Shown here: in pieces, positions 5,716 through 7,543 of the stretch
How positions within the stretch are numbered: the stretch's first letter is position 1
Layout: every line of letters starts with the position of its first letter
Assembly: GCA_936943465.1 (NCBI GenBank)
Contig: CAKZJN010000563.1
Location: 1-7,543, forward strand
Length of the DNA stretch: 7,543 nt
Direction: 5' to 3'
Source: an uncultured Rhodoferax sp.
Lineage (GTDB): Bacteria > Pseudomonadota > Gammaproteobacteria > Burkholderiales > Burkholderiaceae_C
Notes under the pieces: model-generated
What the model was told of the DNA's origin: nothing
What the model saw: the letters and a program-made list of their open reading frames with translations, nothing else
The model's database searches: none
Program-made: the position numbers and the translations under genes

Positions 5716-7322
5716 AGCGCTTTGCGAAGGGACGCGGGGGCGATCTTCAGCCCCTCGCGGTATTTGGCCACCGTGCGGCGGGCGCATTCAATGCCCTGCT
5801 CCTTGAGCATCTCGGAAATCTGGTTGTCCGACAAGGGCTTCTTGGCGCTCTCGGCACCGATGAACTGCTTGATCAGCGCGCGCACCGCCGTGCTCGACGC
5901 ATTGCCGCCCGACTCGGTGCCCAGCCCCGAACCAAAGAAGTACTTCAGCTCGAAGGTGCCAAAGGGCGTGGCCATGTACTTGGCGGTGGTCACGCGGCTG
6001 ATGGTGGACTCGTGCAGACCCAACTCATCGGCAATCTCGCGCAGCACCAGGGGGCGCATGGCCAGTTCACCATGCGTGAAGAAGCTTTTTTGCCGATCCA
6101 CGATGGCGGTGCTCACGCGCAGGATGGTGTCAAAACGCTGCTGGATGTTCTTGATAAACCAGCGCGCCTCCTGCAGCCGCTGCTGCAGGGCCGCGTGGCC
6201 GGCGCTGTCTTTGCCACCGCGGTGGTTGCGCAATACGTTGGCATAAATGTCGTGGACTTTCAGGCGCGGCATCACGTCCGGGTTGAGCATGACGCGGAAT
6301 TTGGGCTGCGCCGTCTTGTTGGTATTGGGCACCTGCAGCACCAGCACATCCGGCACCACGATGTTGCGCTCCACATCGATAAAGCGACGGCCGGGTTTGG
6401 GCTCCAGCCGGGCAATTAGCGCAATCGCCTCGCGCACCAGCGCATCGCTGCCCACACCGAGTTGCACCAGCCGCTTGATATCGCGCTTTGCCAGCAATTC
6501 CATGGGCTGCTGACAGATGCGCAGGGCAACCTCGGTGGCCTCAAATACATCCGGGTCACCGCCCTCGTCTTCCAGTTCACGCAACTGCGCGCGCAGTTGC
6601 AACTGCAGACATTCCCCCAAGTTACGGGCACCGACGCCCACTGGCTCCAGGCTGTGCAGCAGACGCAACGCCACCGTGAAGTGGTGCACCAGTTCGTCAA
6701 GTTGCTCCAGGTCTCGCGGGTTAAGGGTGCGAGCCAGGTCTTCCAGCGGTTCTTCCAGGTAGCCGTCGTCATTGAGCGACTCGATCAGAAATCGCAAGGC
6801 TGCGCTGTCTTCGGCGCAGAGGCGCAGGCCCAAGGCCTGGCGGTGCAGAAACGCCTGCAGACTTTCCTGCGAACGCGCCAACTCGGTCGCGTCTTTTTCG
6901 TCGTCGGCGTTAAGGTTGTTGGCACGCGCTTTGGCGTCCACGCCCCACTCGCCGTCATCCGGCGCCATCTCGGTGGAGCCGTCGCCGTCCCAGTCGATGC
7001 CCTCGTCGCCGCCCAGCGGCGCATTGTCTTCATCGCTGGAGGTGCTGCTGACCGTGCTGCTGCCCATATCGGGCAAGGGTGCGGCACTGGCGAACTCGGA
7101 GTCGCGATCGCCCTCGCTGACCGGCGTATCCGCCTGGGACAGCCCGTAGTCTTCCCGCTCGGCACGGTCTTCGCTGAGTTCGAGAAACGGGTTTTCGTCG
7201 AGCATCTGATCCACTTCCTGGCTTAGTTCCAGGGTGGAGAGTTGCAGCAGCCGGATGGACTGTTGCAATTGCGGGGTGAGCGCCAGATGTTGGGAGACGC
7301 GAAGGGACAAGCCCTGTTTCAT
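5712..7322 (-). CDS. rpoN: RNA polymerase sigma-54 factor RpoN
   Basis: The alternative sigma factor that directs RNA polymerase to -24/-12 promoters and needs AAA+ activators to open them. The protein has 536 residues. Region I (1-50), 'SLRVSQHLALTPQLQQSIRL' with its Gln/Leu-rich continuation, is the activator-responsive segment. Region II (about 51-150) is a long acidic linker: I count 29 Asp/Glu against 7 Lys/Arg. Region III contains the core-binding domain (about 150-330), a helix-turn-helix near 425-446 ('LREIADELGLHESTISRVT') and the diagnostic RpoN box ARRTVAKYRE at 514-523. It is longer than the 477-residue E. coli protein, mainly through region II. The ATG at 7322 is chosen because it gives the canonical 'MKQGLSL' start. 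GGGGG lies 5 nt before it; a GTG four codons upstream (7334) is a weaker option. It follows lptB after 116 bp and its stop overlaps the methyltransferase start. Confidence 0.98.
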   Translation of the reverse strand: MKQGLSLRVSQHLALTPQLQQSIRLLQLSTLELSQEVDQMLDENPFLELSEDRAEREDYGLSQADTPVSEGDRDSEFASAAPLPDMGSSTVSSTSSDEDNAPLGGDEGIDWDGDGSTEMAPDDGEWGVDAKARANNLNADDEKDATELARSQESLQAFLHRQALGLRLCAEDSAALRFLIESLNDDGYLEEPLEDLARTLNPRDLEQLDELVHHFTVALRLLHSLEPVGVGARNLGECLQLQLRAQLRELEDEGGDPDVFEATEVALRICQQPMELLAKRDIKRLVQLGVGSDALVREAIALIARLEPKPGRRFIDVERNIVVPDVLVLQVPNTNKTAQPKFRVMLNPDVMPRLKVHDIYANVLRNHRGGKDSAGHAALQQRLQEARWFIKNIQQRFDTILRVSTAIVDRQKSFFTHGELAMRPLVLREIADELGLHESTISRVTTAKYMATPFGTFELKYFFGSGLGTESGGNASSTAVRALIKQFIGAESAKKPLSDNQISEMLKEQGIECARRTVAKYREGLKIAPASLRKAL

Positions 7323-7324
7323 AG

Positions 7325-7374
7325 TAGCCCCCACGCTCCACCGCTTTGCGGGTCGCTGCCCCCAAAGGGGGCTA
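7325..7374. repeat. Nested palindromic intergenic element before rpoN
   Basis: Outer arms TAGCCCCC (7325-7332) and GGGGGCTA (7367-7374) are exact reverse complements, 34 bp apart. Between and overlapping them are two smaller hairpins: CCGC-TTT-GCGG (7341-7351) and GCCCCC-AAA-GGGGGC (7358-7372). The arm at 7367-7374 can pair either locally or with the outer arm, so the two structures exclude each other. The style (hairpins of Cs and Gs near gene starts) resembles REP-like intergenic repeats I recall from Comamonadaceae genomes; that comparison is from memory, not a search. It includes the probable rpoN ribosome-binding site. Confidence 0.7.
7328..7332 (-). promoter_or_regulatory. Probable ribosome-binding site of rpoN
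   Basis: On the coding strand GGGGG precedes the ATG by 5 nt (spacer CTACT). It is G-rich rather than the standard AGGAGG and belongs to the outer arm of the palindromic element, so it could be masked by base-pairing with the upstream UAGCCCCC in the transcript. Confidence 0.45.
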
Positions 7375-7404
7375 ATTTGCCTTGGGGCGGCCCTGCGGCA
7401 AATT
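7374..7404. repeat. Inverted repeat with 8 bp arms in the lptB-rpoN spacer
   Basis: AATTTGCC (7374-7381) and GGCAAATT (7397-7404) are perfect inverted repeats around a 15 nt GC-rich loop. No T-run follows on the coding (-) strand, so it is not an obvious intrinsic terminator, which would allow lptB transcripts to read through into rpoN. It could be a transcript-stabilising hairpin, a protein-binding site or part of the adjacent repeat element. Confidence 0.6.
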
Positions 7405-7438
7405 GCATTTGGTTATCTAAAGTCTGCACAGCGACGGG

Positions 7439-7543
7439 CTACATTTTGAAGTTTTCGCCCAGGTACACGCGGCGTACCTCGGGGTTGTCCACGATCTCGG
7501 ACGGCGTTCCTTCGGCCAGCACACGGCCATCGCTGATGATGTA
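7439..7543 (-). CDS. lptB: LPS export ABC transporter ATPase LptB, C-terminal end only
   Basis: The reverse strand is open from the right edge to the TAG at 7439-7441, giving the last 34 residues. The sequence contains 'SDGRVLAEGTPSEIVDNP' and ends 'VRRVYLGENFKM'. This closely matches the LptB C-terminus, where E. coli has a similar 'VKRVYLGEDFRL' ending. LptB is the cytoplasmic ATPase that powers the LptB2FGC complex moving lipopolysaccharide from the inner to the outer membrane. The Walker motifs lie outside the window, so the ATPase core cannot be checked. The next gene downstream is rpoN, the standard partner of lptB in proteobacteria, which supports the call over other branched-chain-type ABC ATPases (such as LivF/LivG) that share the C-terminal 'G' and 'GTP' pattern. 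Confidence 0.88.
   Translation of the reverse strand, partial: YIISDGRVLAEGTPSEIVDNPEVRRVYLGENFKM

Noticed and set aside
6462..7226. 254-codon open frame on the + strand opposite rpoN
   Set aside because: High-GC antisense shadow; rpoN on the other strand has full domain support and this frame has no recognisable motif.
1..7543. CRISPR array, tRNA/rRNA genes, insertion sequences or phage genes
   Set aside because: No regularly spaced direct repeats, no cloverleaf-like sequence and no transposase, integrase or phage-like protein were seen on either strand.

Overview
The window is high-GC, densely packed bacterial DNA with short intergenic gaps. It most resembles a betaproteobacterium of the order Burkholderiales, probably Comamonadaceae. 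I infer this from protein character, from the lptB-rpoN gene order, and from a palindromic intergenic element of a style I associate with that family. No database search was possible, so genus and species are not assigned.

Left part (1-3389): a LysR-type regulator cut by the left edge (+) converges with a YecA/UPF0149 protein carrying a C-terminal SEC-C zinc motif (-), with 7 bp between the stops. The yecA-like gene is divergent, across 52 bp, from a membrane-anchored, FMN-binding glutamate-synthase-domain protein (+) with an intact Cx5Cx4C iron-sulfur triad.

Middle (3390-4000): a 101 bp gap containing a perfect 12 bp palindrome leads into a small secreted DUF2059 protein (+). This gene converges with the next block, with a GC-rich stem-loop at the junction.

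Right part (4013-7543, all on -): the transcription order is lptB (only its last 34 codons are in the window), a 116 bp spacer with nested inverted repeats, rpoN (sigma-54), an RlmL-like THUMP 23S rRNA methyltransferase, and a PIN-domain protein. rpoN and the methyltransferase gene overlap in ATGA. The methyltransferase and PIN genes overlap in TGATG. The three genes therefore look translationally coupled. lptB-rpoN is the widely conserved LPS-transport/sigma-54 neighbourhood. The usual next gene, the hibernation factor hpf/raiA, is not seen; the methyltransferase and PIN genes occupy its place.

No CRISPR array, tRNA, rRNA, insertion sequence, phage gene or recognisable defence system is visible. 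Most of the window is ordinary core-genome content. The points most worth a second look are the coupled rpoN-methyltransferase-PIN arrangement, with an unpaired PIN gene, and the spacer before rpoN, where a repeat arm is complementary to the probable rpoN ribosome-binding site.
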